DNA from: an uncultured Bacteroidales bacterium
GTDB taxonomy: Bacteria > Bacteroidota > Bacteroidia > Bacteroidales > F082
Assembly: GCA_947305795.1 (NCBI GenBank)
Contig: CAMZEK010000001.1
Location: 62,001-126,000, forward strand
DNA length: 64,000 nucleotides
Direction of reading: 5' to 3'
In this document: positions 1-8,213 of the stretch, in pieces
Layout of the letters: the number at the start of each line of letters is the position of its first letter
Numbering within the stretch: position 1 is the stretch's first letter
The notes under the pieces: model-generated
The model's database searches: none
Seen by the model: the letters and a program-made list of their open reading frames with translations, nothing else
Told to the model about the DNA's origin: nothing
Program-made: the position numbers and the translations under genes

Positions 1-477
1 CATACCCTTGGAAAGGCACTTTGTAGGCTGGTAGCCAGGCTGAACGAAAGAACGTCCCAGCTCGATGGTATAGGGCAAATAATCCTTCACAAACGACTCG
101 GAATAGAGGAAAAGTTCGCTAGTGGGCGTGTCAGGCTGACCGTTTTCATCCAAAGGCAAGTCTTTGCAAAACAAGAATCTATAGCCGCCCACGATGGCCT
201 TGTCAATGGGATTCCAAACAATCAACTGCTTGAAGCAATGCTCCTCGCGGGTATCGAAATCATCAATGTCGCAATCGAGGCCCGTGCCACCACCCGCATT
301 GCGGAAACTGATTTCGCGCAAACGCCCAATTTCGCGCATCGTGTTGGGTGAATCGTGAGCCGAAAGGATATAGATTTCGTTGCCGACATTGTTCGTCTTG
401 CGGAAAAACTTCTCCATCGTCAACTCTTCCAAGATGGCCTCCACCGGGACCGGGTCTATGATTTTCTGGATGTTCAT
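1..477 (-). CDS. glsB: GlsB-like N-acyltransferase (glycine lipid synthesis), partial at the left edge
   Basis: Reading leftward from an ATG at 475-477, an open frame of 159 codons runs off the window. It begins MNIQKIIDPVPVEAI and contains IGRLREISFRNAGGGTG, KQLIVWNP and LPYTIELGRSFV, which I recognise as the GNAT/hemolysin-like N-acyltransferase GlsB of Bacteroides, which joins a 3-hydroxy fatty acid to glycine (commendamide). The C-terminus is missing. The ATG overlaps the glsA stop in an ATGA, so the two are probably translationally coupled. GlsB and GlsA together make the glycine lipids of Bacteroidota membranes; that step is family knowledge, not visible here. The main alternative is an ornithine-lipid type acyltransferase (OlsB), a close relative. 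Confidence 0.85.
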   Translation of the reverse strand, partial: MNIQKIIDPVPVEAILEELTMEKFFRKTNNVGNEIYILSAHDSPNTMREIGRLREISFRNAGGGTGLDCDIDDFDTREEHCFKQLIVWNPIDKAIVGGYRFLFCKDLPLDENGQPDTPTSELFLYSESFVKDYLPYTIELGRSFVQPGYQPTKCLSKGM

Positions 478-1349
478 ATCTTGTATTCGGTATTTGGGTC
501 AAACGTCAGGTTGCAGTCATTGCCGAGCTGGTAGGAGAACGTGCGAAGCTTCTCCGCCCATTGCACGTCGGTAAAGCGACGGTCGAAGGTTTGGTAGGGG
601 ATCGGCTTGCCAAACGAGATGGTCAACTTCTTGTTGCGCTGGTTGAAGAACTCGTTGACGAGGAAAGCCATCTCAATATTCGCCTTAATTTTCAGCTTCT
701 TGCGCCATCGGGCAAGGTTGTAGAAGAAGTTGGAGTTGCGGCCTTCGATATGCACCGGAACAATGTCGCGTCCGTAATTCCTTGACTTGCTGACGAAGGT
801 TTTCTTCCACTCCAAGTCCTGGATTTTGCCGTCGTCGGTCTTGCGCGAACAGAGTCCGAAAGGGAAATAGCAAATCGTGGCATCGCCTTCAAAAGTCTCG
901 TTGAACAGGCGTAGGTTTTCTTCCTTATTAGCCGTCGCGCTACCTACCTTGTTCACTGGGATGAAGATAGGTTGTAGGTTCTTCACGAACATGAGGAAGT
1001 CGTTGACAGGCGTCAGGGTCTCTCCCCTATGATTGCCCACTGCACCGATGAGGGCAATGCCGTCAAGACCGCCAAGCGGATGGTTGGAGGCCACGAGGAC
1101 GCGTTCGCCACTCATCAGATTATCAACACCTTTCAGTTCCAGCTCAAGGTTGAAGTCATCTATCACCGCATTGACGAAATCCAAGCCTTGCTTGTCGGCA
1201 TACTTGGTCAGAATCTCGTTGATGTCACCTTCGTGGAGCAGACGCTGAATCTTGCGGAAGAGCCAATTGGGCATCCACTTCATCAGCTTCGGCACCTTGG
1301 CCGTGAAAATCTTCCTGAGGTCGATAAGGTTGTTCTGTTCCGTCTCCAT
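474..1349 (-). CDS. glsA: GlsA-like O-acyltransferase (PlsC family)
   Basis: A 291-residue protein of the PlsC/1-acylglycerol-3-phosphate acyltransferase family. The acceptor motif is NHPLGGLDG at residues 89-97, an H-x5-D spacing instead of the usual H-x4-D. A later CYFPFG segment corresponds to the family's FPEG-type block. No clear membrane segment is seen; it probably acts at the inner face of the cytoplasmic membrane. Its downstream partner is a glsB-like gene overlapping by four bases, so the likely role is adding the second acyl chain (O-acylation of the N-acyl-glycine hydroxyl) to form glycine lipid. It is transcribed away from the dcw cluster from its own promoter at 1378-1385. Assignment rests on motif plus neighbour; a phosphatidic acid acyltransferase role cannot be excluded. 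Confidence 0.82.
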   Translation of the reverse strand: METEQNNLIDLRKIFTAKVPKLMKWMPNWLFRKIQRLLHEGDINEILTKYADKQGLDFVNAVIDDFNLELELKGVDNLMSGERVLVASNHPLGGLDGIALIGAVGNHRGETLTPVNDFLMFVKNLQPIFIPVNKVGSATANKEENLRLFNETFEGDATICYFPFGLCSRKTDDGKIQDLEWKKTFVSKSRNYGRDIVPVHIEGRNSNFFYNLARWRKKLKIKANIEMAFLVNEFFNQRNKKLTISFGKPIPYQTFDRRFTDVQWAEKLRTFSYQLGNDCNLTFDPNTEYKI

Positions 1350-1377
1350 ATCTGAAAGATTGCTCTACAATGCGTTG

Positions 1378-1385
1378 CAAAAATA
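1378..1385 (-). promoter_or_regulatory. Bacteroidota -7 promoter element for glsAB
   Basis: TATTTTTG on the minus strand fits TAnnTTTG and lies about 28 bases upstream of the glsA ATG. The -33 element was not clearly identified. Confidence 0.5.
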
Positions 1386-1491
1386 AGAAAAAGAGAAATG
1401 CCAAAAGCCTTTTCCTCAAAAAAACCCAAAACGCTTCATTCCTCCCTTGTTCAAGAATGGTTTATTATATTGTTTTTCAAATGATTAACAA

Positions 1492-1516
1492 GTTATCAAC
1501 AACCCGTGTTGATAAC
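1492..1516. repeat. Perfect inverted repeat of DnaA-box-like sequence upstream of mraZ
   Basis: GTTATCAACA at 1492-1501 and its exact reverse complement at 1507-1516 flank the five bases ACCCG. Each arm contains TTATCAACA, one base from the classical DnaA box TTATCCACA. It lies in the 259-base divergent gap between glsA and mraZ, about 25 bases upstream of the MraZ operator. It could be a DnaA or other dimeric regulator site, or an RNA hairpin if transcription starts further upstream. There is no T tract, so it is not an obvious terminator. Confidence 0.55.
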
Positions 1517-1541
1517 TTTTTCATACAGAAGAGAAAAAAAG

Positions 1542-1576
1542 TGGGTGAAAGTGGCTCAAGGTGGGAGAAAATGCAC
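1542..1576 (+). promoter_or_regulatory. MraZ operator: TGG-type repeats with 10-base period
   Basis: TGGGT (1542-1546), TGGCT (1552-1556) and TGGGA (1562-1566) are spaced by exactly five bases, followed in phase by a degenerate TGCAC (1572-1576). Known MraZ operators are TGGGN repeats separated by five-base spacers, so this fits autoregulation of the dcw cluster by its first gene. A weak -7-like TAATTTAG follows at 1577-1584, one mismatch from TAnnTTTG. If it is the promoter, bound MraZ would block it. Confidence 0.8.
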
Positions 1577-1608
1577 TAATTTAGCAGCCTGAAAAACAGA
1601 CACGAAAA

Positions 1609-2055
1609 ATGAGTTATCCAGTAGGACATTTCAGTTGCAAATTGGACGCCAAAGGAAGGCTGATGATTCCTAGCGACTTCAAGGAGCAGATGGGCACGCA
1701 AGCCGAGGAAGGCTTTGTGTTGCGTCCAGGTTCCAACAAGAAGTGTCTGGAACTTTTCACACGAAAAGATTGGGACGAGGTGCAAGACAAGTTCCGCACA
1801 TCGCTCAATCCCTTCAACCCGCAACACGAGGCCGTCATCCGAAAGTACAACGCTGGCGCACGTCCCGTCAAACTCGACGCTTCTGGACGTCTCCAAATCC
1901 CCAAAGAGCTGATGGACAAGGGATTCCTTACCAAAGATGTCATCATCACCTCTGTGACAACCAAGATGGAAATCTGGGACAAGGCCCTCTATGAAACTGC
2001 AGTGGAAAGCCTCGACGACGAACTCTTCTTACAAATACTCAGCGACATCAAATAA
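1609..2055 (+). CDS. mraZ: Transcriptional regulator MraZ
   Basis: A 148-residue protein with two SpoVT/AbrB-type half-barrels, each with the signature DxxGR: DAKGR at residues 13-17 and DASGR at 90-94. MraZ forms a ring-shaped oligomer that binds TGGGN repeats in front of its own gene and represses the dcw operon. Matching repeats lie 33-67 bases upstream. It is the first gene of the cluster, 15 bases before rsmH. Length and position are normal for the family. Confidence 0.97.
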   Translation: MSYPVGHFSCKLDAKGRLMIPSDFKEQMGTQAEEGFVLRPGSNKKCLELFTRKDWDEVQDKFRTSLNPFNPQHEAVIRKYNAGARPVKLDASGRLQIPKELMDKGFLTKDVIITSVTTKMEIWDKALYETAVESLDDELFLQILSDIK

Positions 2056-2070
2056 CAGGAGGGCGAGGCG

Positions 2071-2964
2071 ATGTATCACAATCCGGTCATGTTGGAAGAC
2101 TGCATCAGGGGATTGAACATCAATCCCGACGGCGTATATGCCGACGTCACCTTTGGTGGCGGCGGACATTCTCGCGCCATTCTTGAACGTCTTACGACCG
2201 GGCACCTCTACGCCTTCGACCAAGACGAAGATGCCGCCCATAACGCCTTCGACGACCCGCGTTTTACCTTTATCCCGCAGAATTTCAAGTATTTCAAGAA
2301 CTTCATCCAATTGTATCACGGAGGTCCGATTGATGGCGTCATCGCCGACTTGGGTGTTTCTTCGTATCAGTTCGACACGCCAGAAAAAGGCTTCTCCACC
2401 CGCTTCGATGGTGTCCTCGACATGCGCATGAGCCAAAGCACGCCCAACGATGCCGCAACTATTATCAACACCTACAGTCTTGAGGAACTGACACACATTT
2501 TGGATGAATACGGCGAAGTGCAACAAGCCCGACTCGTGGCCTCCGACATCGTCATGACCCGCGAGGCTGAGCCTATCGAAACCACGACACAACTGAAAGA
2601 AGCTGTGAAAAGCCACCTGCCACACGGCAAGGAGAACAAAGTGCTAGCTCAAATCTTCCAGGCCTTGCGCATCGAAGTGAATCAAGAGCTGGACGCCCTG
2701 ACGGCTTTCCTCAGCCAATGCCCCGACACGCTCAAGAGCGGAGGTCGTATCGTGGTGATGTCGTACCATTCGTTGGAAGACCGACTCGTGAAGAACTTTT
2801 TCAAGACGGGTAACGCCGAGGGCAAGGAGGAGAAAGACTTCTTCGGCAACCCACTCACACCATATAGAATCATCACGCGCAAGCCGATTGTTCCTTCCGA
2901 GGAAGAAGTGGAAGGCAACAGTCGCGCCCGCAGCGCCAAGCTCAGGATAGCGGAAAGGAAATAA
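2071..2964 (+). CDS. rsmH: 16S rRNA (cytosine-1402 N4)-methyltransferase RsmH
   Basis: A 297-residue class I SAM-dependent methyltransferase. It shows the SAM-binding loop DVTFGGGGHS at about residues 25-34 and the RsmH hallmark DLGVSSYQFD followed by GFSTRFDG and LDMRM. It methylates N4 of C1402 in the decoding centre of 16S rRNA. The second dcw gene. It is preceded by a strong Shine-Dalgarno-like AGGAGG at 2058-2063, uncommon in Bacteroidota, which generally do not rely on SD sites. Only three bases separate it from ftsL. Confidence 0.97.
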   Translation: MYHNPVMLEDCIRGLNINPDGVYADVTFGGGGHSRAILERLTTGHLYAFDQDEDAAHNAFDDPRFTFIPQNFKYFKNFIQLYHGGPIDGVIADLGVSSYQFDTPEKGFSTRFDGVLDMRMSQSTPNDAATIINTYSLEELTHILDEYGEVQQARLVASDIVMTREAEPIETTTQLKEAVKSHLPHGKENKVLAQIFQALRIEVNQELDALTAFLSQCPDTLKSGGRIVVMSYHSLEDRLVKNFFKTGNAEGKEEKDFFGNPLTPYRIITRKPIVPSEEEVEGNSRARSAKLRIAERK

Positions 2965-2967
2965 GCC

Positions 2968-3342
2968 ATGGCAAAGAACGAGAAGAAAAAGAGCAAGAAA
3001 AACAGCGTGAACCTCATGGACGTGCTCGGCGGCGGATTCCTCGTCAAGGAAGAGTTCGCAAGGCAATTCCCTTTTATGGTTTATGTTACCGTGCTGCTGA
3101 TGCTGCTCATCAACAACACCTACACCGCAGAGAGACGCAACCGCGAGATTGCAAAAGCCACAAAGGAACTGAACGACTTAACCGTGGAATATGTGCAGTT
3201 GAAATCATCCATCATGCAAGCCTCGAAGCAAAGTGTCCTGACAAAGAAACTGTCTGGGACCGGCATCAAGGAACCCGTGGAGCCGCTGAAGAGAATCAAC
3301 GTGACAGAAGAGTCTAAAGGAGGAATGACCCATGAAAATTGA
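2968..3342 (+). CDS. ftsL: FtsL-like division protein
   Basis: A 124-residue bitopic membrane protein. It has a basic N-terminus (KNEKKKSKK), one transmembrane helix at about residues 34-52, and a periplasmic segment with coiled-coil character (RRNREIAKATKELNDLTVEYVQLK). This is the usual layout and position of FtsL, between rsmH and ftsI; it links with FtsB/FtsQ in the divisome. Sequence alone is weakly diagnostic and the call leans on position. Its end overlaps ftsI by 11 bases. Confidence 0.8.
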   Translation: MAKNEKKKSKKNSVNLMDVLGGGFLVKEEFARQFPFMVYVTVLLMLLINNTYTAERRNREIAKATKELNDLTVEYVQLKSSIMQASKQSVLTKKLSGTGIKEPVEPLKRINVTEESKGGMTHEN

Positions 3343-5380
3343 ACCCAAGACCGACACCCTGTGGAAAACCACTTTGGTATACATTCTCGTACTCGTTTTC
3401 GGCATTGCCATCATTGCCAAAATCGTGCTGATGATCACCAAGGACAGCAAGGAATACCAACAACTTGCTGAGAAAAAGGAATATCGCGTCAGAGAACTGG
3501 AAGCCTCGCGCGGCAACATCTTCAGTGCCGACGGCAACCTGATGGCCACCACCATACCGCTTTATGACATCTTTTTCGACTCCAAATCGGTCGACAGCAC
3601 CGTTTACCATGACAGCCTCGACCGACTCTGCTCCCAATTGGCCAATGCACTACCCAAAAGAAACGCAGAGCAATGGAAGGCGCACATCGAGCAAGGCAAG
3701 CGCAAAGGCAACAGACACAACCTGATAGCGAGAAACGCCAGCCTTGAGCTATGCCGAAAAATGGAGAAATTCGCCATCTTTAACCTTGGACAATACAGAG
3801 GGGGCTTCATTGCAGAGAAAAAGACCCGCCGCGACAAGCCTTACAAAGAACTGGCGGGATGCACCATCGGCTATTATATTAACGATACACTCATGGCGGG
3901 ATTGGAAGGCACCTATAACGAGCAGCTGAAGGGACAAAACGGGCACATGTTGGTCAGGTTGCTCCACCACAAAAGCGAGCTTCCCATTGGCTCTGAGGAC
4001 GACGTTGACGCACAAAACGGCAACGACATCTACACCACCTTCGACGTCAAATTGCAAGACATTGTGGAGAGCGCCCTCAACACTACCATGGTCAACAACA
4101 AAGCCGAACAAGGCTGCGCCATCCTGATGGACGTAGAGACCGGTTACATCCGCGCCATGGCCAACCTAAGTCTCAATCACGAAAGCGGCGTTTACGAAGA
4201 ATCAACCAACTTTGCCTTGGCCGAACGCTACGAGCCCGGATCGGTGTTCAAAATCGCCTCAATGATTGTACTGCTCAACCATAACCCCAACCTCAAACTC
4301 GACGACAAGGTAAACATTGGTGCAGGCGCCATTAAATTCTCAAACCGCACGATGAAAGACGACCACAGCTTTGCCAAGAACGGCATTTGTACCGTACAGG
4401 AGGTCATCGAGCAGTCGTCGAACAAAGGCACGGCCGTACTCATCACGAAAGAGTTTGTGACGCATCCCGAAAAATACGTCGACGGGCTGTATGCCTTGGG
4501 CTTGAACAAGAAAATCGGCACGGGCATCGCGAGGGAGGCCCAACCCTACATCAAACACCCGAGTGACAAGACTCGTGATGGAAGAAAACTTTGGTCGAAC
4601 GTTTCATTACCTTGGATGTCAATCGGCTACGAAGTCAATGTAACTCCTATGCACCTCATTACGCTTTACAATGCTATCGCCAACGGTGGTCGCATGATGA
4701 AGCCGCAGTTCGTCACCGAAATCCGCCGAGGCAACCAAACCATCGAGAAATTCGAGCCGATCGTCCTCAATGAGCAAATTGCCTCGCCCGAATCCATAGA
4801 AAAAGTCAAAACTATGCTGGAAGGTGTCGTCATTCGCGGCACGGCCAAACGGCAGTTCAAGGACTGCGTCGTGAAGGCTGCGGGAAAGACCGGCACAGCG
4901 CAATACTACGACCGCGTCCAAGGCTATGCGTACCATGAGCCAGGCATCGGGAGAAAACTTTACAACACCACTTTCGTGGGCTACTTCCCCGCTGACAAGC
5001 CCAAATACAGCTGCATCGTTGTCGTCAGTCGCGCCAGAGGTCCCTTCTGGGCAGCAGGTAGCGTTTCAGCACCTGGTTTCCGTGAAATCGCTGAAAAGGT
5101 CTATGCCATGCGCCTCGGCATACAAGAAGATGAAACCCTAATCGACACCATCAACCAACCCGATCCAAAACCCGTCATCGACATCCACAACTACAACTTC
5201 CAGTCAGCTCGAGTGCCCGATGTCACTGGCATGGACATCACCGATGCCGTCTACCTGCTCGAAAGCATGGGCGTCAAAACAAACTTCTGCGGTCAAGGCA
5301 GGGTAAAAGAACAATCGCTTCACGCAGGCGACACCCTTTTGGCCAACAGTGTCATGAACCTTAAATTGGAAAGACTATGA
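3332..5380 (+). CDS. ftsI: Septal transpeptidase FtsI (penicillin-binding protein 3 type) with PASTA domain
   Basis: A 682-residue class B penicillin-binding protein with an N-terminal membrane anchor (about residues 12-35). The active-site motifs are all present: SVFK with Ser304, SSN at 362-364 and KTG at 519-521. The last 60 or so residues (VPDVTGMDITDAVYLLESMG...) form one PASTA domain. It crosslinks septal peptidoglycan with FtsW as glycosyltransferase. The start overlaps ftsL and the stop overlaps the murE start as ATGA, indicating coupled translation through this part of the operon. Confidence 0.96.
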   Translation: MKIEPKTDTLWKTTLVYILVLVFGIAIIAKIVLMITKDSKEYQQLAEKKEYRVRELEASRGNIFSADGNLMATTIPLYDIFFDSKSVDSTVYHDSLDRLCSQLANALPKRNAEQWKAHIEQGKRKGNRHNLIARNASLELCRKMEKFAIFNLGQYRGGFIAEKKTRRDKPYKELAGCTIGYYINDTLMAGLEGTYNEQLKGQNGHMLVRLLHHKSELPIGSEDDVDAQNGNDIYTTFDVKLQDIVESALNTTMVNNKAEQGCAILMDVETGYIRAMANLSLNHESGVYEESTNFALAERYEPGSVFKIASMIVLLNHNPNLKLDDKVNIGAGAIKFSNRTMKDDHSFAKNGICTVQEVIEQSSNKGTAVLITKEFVTHPEKYVDGLYALGLNKKIGTGIAREAQPYIKHPSDKTRDGRKLWSNVSLPWMSIGYEVNVTPMHLITLYNAIANGGRMMKPQFVTEIRRGNQTIEKFEPIVLNEQIASPESIEKVKTMLEGVVIRGTAKRQFKDCVVKAAGKTGTAQYYDRVQGYAYHEPGIGRKLYNTTFVGYFPADKPKYSCIVVVSRARGPFWAAGSVSAPGFREIAEKVYAMRLGIQEDETLIDTINQPDPKPVIDIHNYNFQSARVPDVTGMDITDAVYLLESMGVKTNFCGQGRVKEQSLHAGDTLLANSVMNLKLERL

Positions 5381-6834
5381 AAATCAGCGAGATATTAGTC
5401 AATTGCAACTTAATGGAAATTGAAGGCAACAAGGATCTTGACATCCTTAGCCTTACTTTCGACTCGCGTAAAGTTGAAAAAGGCAGCCTATTCTTTGCTG
5501 TGAGAGGTACCCAAGTGGACGGCCACGACTACATCGACAAGGCCATTGAAAAAGGTGCCACAGCCATCGTTTGTGAGAAAATGCCTAAAGTCAAGGTGGA
5601 AGGTGTGACCTACATCCAAGTTGACAACTCGGCTTATGTCTTGGGCGTGGGCGCGGCCAATTTCTTCGGCAACCCTTCCAAAGAGCTGAGACTGGTAGGT
5701 GTAACCGGCACCAACGGCAAAACCACCATAGCCACCTTATTATATAGGCTCTTTACCGACGCTGGCTATGCCTGCGGACTGCTTTCAACCATCGAGAACA
5801 TCGTCAGTCATGAGGTCATCCCTTCTACCCATACCACTCCCGATCCAATTGAGCTTAATTCATTGCTGCACAAGATGGTGGAAAGTGGCTGCGAATACGC
5901 ATTCATGGAAGTCAGCTCACATAGTATCGACCAAGACCGCATCGCCGGACTGCATTTCGCGGGCGGCATCTTCACCAACCTCACCCACGACCACCTGGAC
6001 TACCACAAGACAATGGCCAACTACAGGAACGCCAAGAAAAAATTCTTCGATAACCTTCCTGAAACGGCCTTTGCCCTCACCAATTTAGACGACAAGAACG
6101 GTGCTGTCATGCTTCAAAACACGCGGGCCAAAAAGCTCAGCTACGCCTTGAAGCACGATGCCGACTTCAAAGGTATCATCATGGAGAGCCACTTCGACGG
6201 CATGTTGCTCAAAGTGAACGGCACAGAAGTGTACACCCAACTGGTCGGCAGATTCAACGCCAGCAACTTGTTGGCGATTTATGGTGCAGCGCTGTCATTG
6301 GGCTTCGACAAAGACGAGTTATTAGTGGAAATCAGCAAGTTGCATGGTGCCAACGGTCGCTTCGACATGGTGTATTCCGATAACGGCATTGTCGGCATCA
6401 TTGACTATGCCCACACACCCGACGCCTTGCAGAACGTGTTGGAGACCATCAATGAGGTACGTTGCCACAAGGAAACGCTGTTCACCATCGTGGGCTGCGG
6501 TGGCAACCGCGACACCACAAAACGCCCCGAAATGGCTGCCGTGGCCGTGAAACTCAGCGATCGTGTCATCCTCACTAGCGACAACCCGCGCAACGAAGAC
6601 CCCGACGAAATCATCCGACAGATGAAAGCCGGCATTACCACTGAGGACAGCCGCAAAGTCCTTTCCATCACCAACCGCCACGAAGCCATCCGCACTGGAG
6701 TGGCCCTTGCCAAGAAAGGCGACATCATTCTGATTGCCGGAAAGGGGCACGAGAACTATCAGGAAATCAACGGAATAAAAAACCATTTCGACGACAAGGA
6801 AGAGTTGTCGAAAGCATTTAAGGAGGCTCTCTGA
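5377..6834 (+). CDS. murE: UDP-MurNAc-tripeptide synthetase MurE, meso-DAP type
   Basis: A 485-residue Mur ligase that adds the third amino acid of the stem peptide. The ATP loop GTNGKTT is at residues 111-117. The substrate motif DNPRNEDP at 402-409 has the Arg typical of enzymes using meso-diaminopimelate rather than lysine. All three Mur domains are present, unlike the murD remnant downstream. The start overlaps ftsI by four bases and the stop shares one base with the mraY start (TGATG). Confidence 0.97.
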   Translation: MKISEILVNCNLMEIEGNKDLDILSLTFDSRKVEKGSLFFAVRGTQVDGHDYIDKAIEKGATAIVCEKMPKVKVEGVTYIQVDNSAYVLGVGAANFFGNPSKELRLVGVTGTNGKTTIATLLYRLFTDAGYACGLLSTIENIVSHEVIPSTHTTPDPIELNSLLHKMVESGCEYAFMEVSSHSIDQDRIAGLHFAGGIFTNLTHDHLDYHKTMANYRNAKKKFFDNLPETAFALTNLDDKNGAVMLQNTRAKKLSYALKHDADFKGIIMESHFDGMLLKVNGTEVYTQLVGRFNASNLLAIYGAALSLGFDKDELLVEISKLHGANGRFDMVYSDNGIVGIIDYAHTPDALQNVLETINEVRCHKETLFTIVGCGGNRDTTKRPEMAAVAVKLSDRVILTSDNPRNEDPDEIIRQMKAGITTEDSRKVLSITNRHEAIRTGVALAKKGDIILIAGKGHENYQEINGIKNHFDDKEELSKAFKEAL

Positions 6835-8111
6835 TGTTATACTATCTGTTCAATTATCTGCAACAATGCAACTTCCCGGGTGCGGGTGTGTTCAATTACG
6901 TCACCTTCCGCGCGGCGATGGCGGTTATTCTAGCTCTCATTGTGTCGGTATGGTTCGGCAGCTGGTTCATCAACTTGTTGAAACGCAAGAAAGTCGTTGA
7001 GACCCAACGCGATGAGAAGACAGACCCGTACAACACGCAGAAAAAAGGCGTGCCCACCATGGGCGGCGTCATTATCATCACCGCCATCCTGATTCCCGTG
7101 CTTTTGGTGGCCAAACTCCATAGCATCTACACCATTCTGATGATTGTTACCACCCTGATTCTCGGCATTTTAGGTTTCTCCGACGACTATATCAAGACCT
7201 TCAAGCACCGCAAAGACGGCCTGAAACCCAAGGTAAAATTGGGTGGACAAATCCTGTTGGGCTTGATTGTCGGATTGACCTTGCGTTTTAGTCCTGCCGT
7301 GCAAATCAACGAAACGGTGCATTTAAAAATCGAGAACAACAAGGAAGTGGTTGTGAAAAGCCCTGACGTGAAATCGACGCGGACGACCATCCCCTTCTTA
7401 AAAAACCATAACCTCAACTACGCCGACTTGTTCCGTTGGGCCGGCCCGAAGTGGATGTACAACCTCGCATGGATTTTCTTCGTGCTGCTCACCGTGTTCA
7501 TCGTGGCGGCAGTCTCCAACGGAAGTAACCTCAACGACGGCATGGACGGCATGGCCTCGGGCAATTCTGCCATCATAGGGATAACTTTGGTCATCTTGGC
7601 TTACATATCAAGTAATGCAGTGACCGCCAGCCACTTCGACCTGATGTTCATCCCTGGAAGCGAGGAACTGGTGGTCTTTTTGGCCGCCTTTGTAGGCGCG
7701 CTCATCGGCTTCCTGTGGTTCAACTCCTACCCCGCCCAAATCTTTATGGGCGACACGGGCAGCCTCACCATCGGCGGCATCATCGCGGTGTCGGCCATCA
7801 TCATGCACAAGGAGTTGCTGCTGCCTTTGCTCTGCGGCGTCTTCCTCTTCGAAATCCTTTCCGACCTGGATGTGAAACTCTTCCTCAAGCGCGGCAAGAA
7901 GCACCGTGTTTGGAAGAAAGGCCCTTTGCACGACCATTTCCGTACCAGCTACGACAGCTTCAAGAAGGCCTGGCCCAACTCGACCGTTACCTTCAAGGGT
8001 CGTGGCGAGGGCTACAACACCGTCCATCACGAAGTGAAAATCACCCTCCGTTTCTGGATCGTGACCATCCTCCTTGCAGCATTTACCCTTTTAACCTTCA
8101 AAATCAGATAA
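6834..8111 (+). CDS. mraY: Phospho-MurNAc-pentapeptide translocase MraY
   Basis: A 425-residue polytopic membrane enzyme that transfers phospho-MurNAc-pentapeptide to undecaprenyl phosphate, giving lipid I. Motifs seen: DEKTDPYNTQKKGVPTMGG, GFSDDY, NLNDGMDGMASG, FMGDTGSLTIGG and a PLHDHF loop in place of the HHH found in many phyla; I believe the HDH form is common in Bacteroidota. It is longer than the usual 360 residues because of a hydrophilic insert around 155-200 and a C-terminal loop insert. It is followed by the only loose gap of the cluster, 102 bases. Confidence 0.95.
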   Translation: MLYYLFNYLQQCNFPGAGVFNYVTFRAAMAVILALIVSVWFGSWFINLLKRKKVVETQRDEKTDPYNTQKKGVPTMGGVIIITAILIPVLLVAKLHSIYTILMIVTTLILGILGFSDDYIKTFKHRKDGLKPKVKLGGQILLGLIVGLTLRFSPAVQINETVHLKIENNKEVVVKSPDVKSTRTTIPFLKNHNLNYADLFRWAGPKWMYNLAWIFFVLLTVFIVAAVSNGSNLNDGMDGMASGNSAIIGITLVILAYISSNAVTASHFDLMFIPGSEELVVFLAAFVGALIGFLWFNSYPAQIFMGDTGSLTIGGIIAVSAIIMHKELLLPLLCGVFLFEILSDLDVKLFLKRGKKHRVWKKGPLHDHFRTSYDSFKKAWPNSTVTFKGRGEGYNTVHHEVKITLRFWIVTILLAAFTLLTFKIR

Positions 8112-8117
8112 ATAGAA

Positions 8118-8159
8118 TTCAAGATTCAAAATTCAAAATTTAAAATTTAAAATTTAAGA
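8118..8159. repeat. Six tandem 7-base units in the mraY-murD gap
   Basis: Six consecutive heptamers of pattern ATT[C/T]AA[A/G]: ATTCAAG, ATTCAAA, ATTCAAA, ATTTAAA, ATTTAAA, ATTTAAG. They fill the start of the 102-base gap where the N-terminal part of murD would be expected. AT-rich tandem strings of this kind occur between Bacteroidota genes. Here the repeat coincides with the missing gene segment. The 54 bases between it and the next start show no recognisable murD sequence. Confidence 0.9.
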
Positions 8160-8213
8160 ACTCAATACAGTTGACAACCGCATCCTGTTTGTAATAGAAA
8201 AACCCAAAATGAT

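Noticed and set aside
1492-1516. Possible replication origin because of DnaA-box-like sequences
   Set aside because: Only two boxes, no box cluster, no clear unwinding region, and no dnaA, dnaN or related gene nearby.
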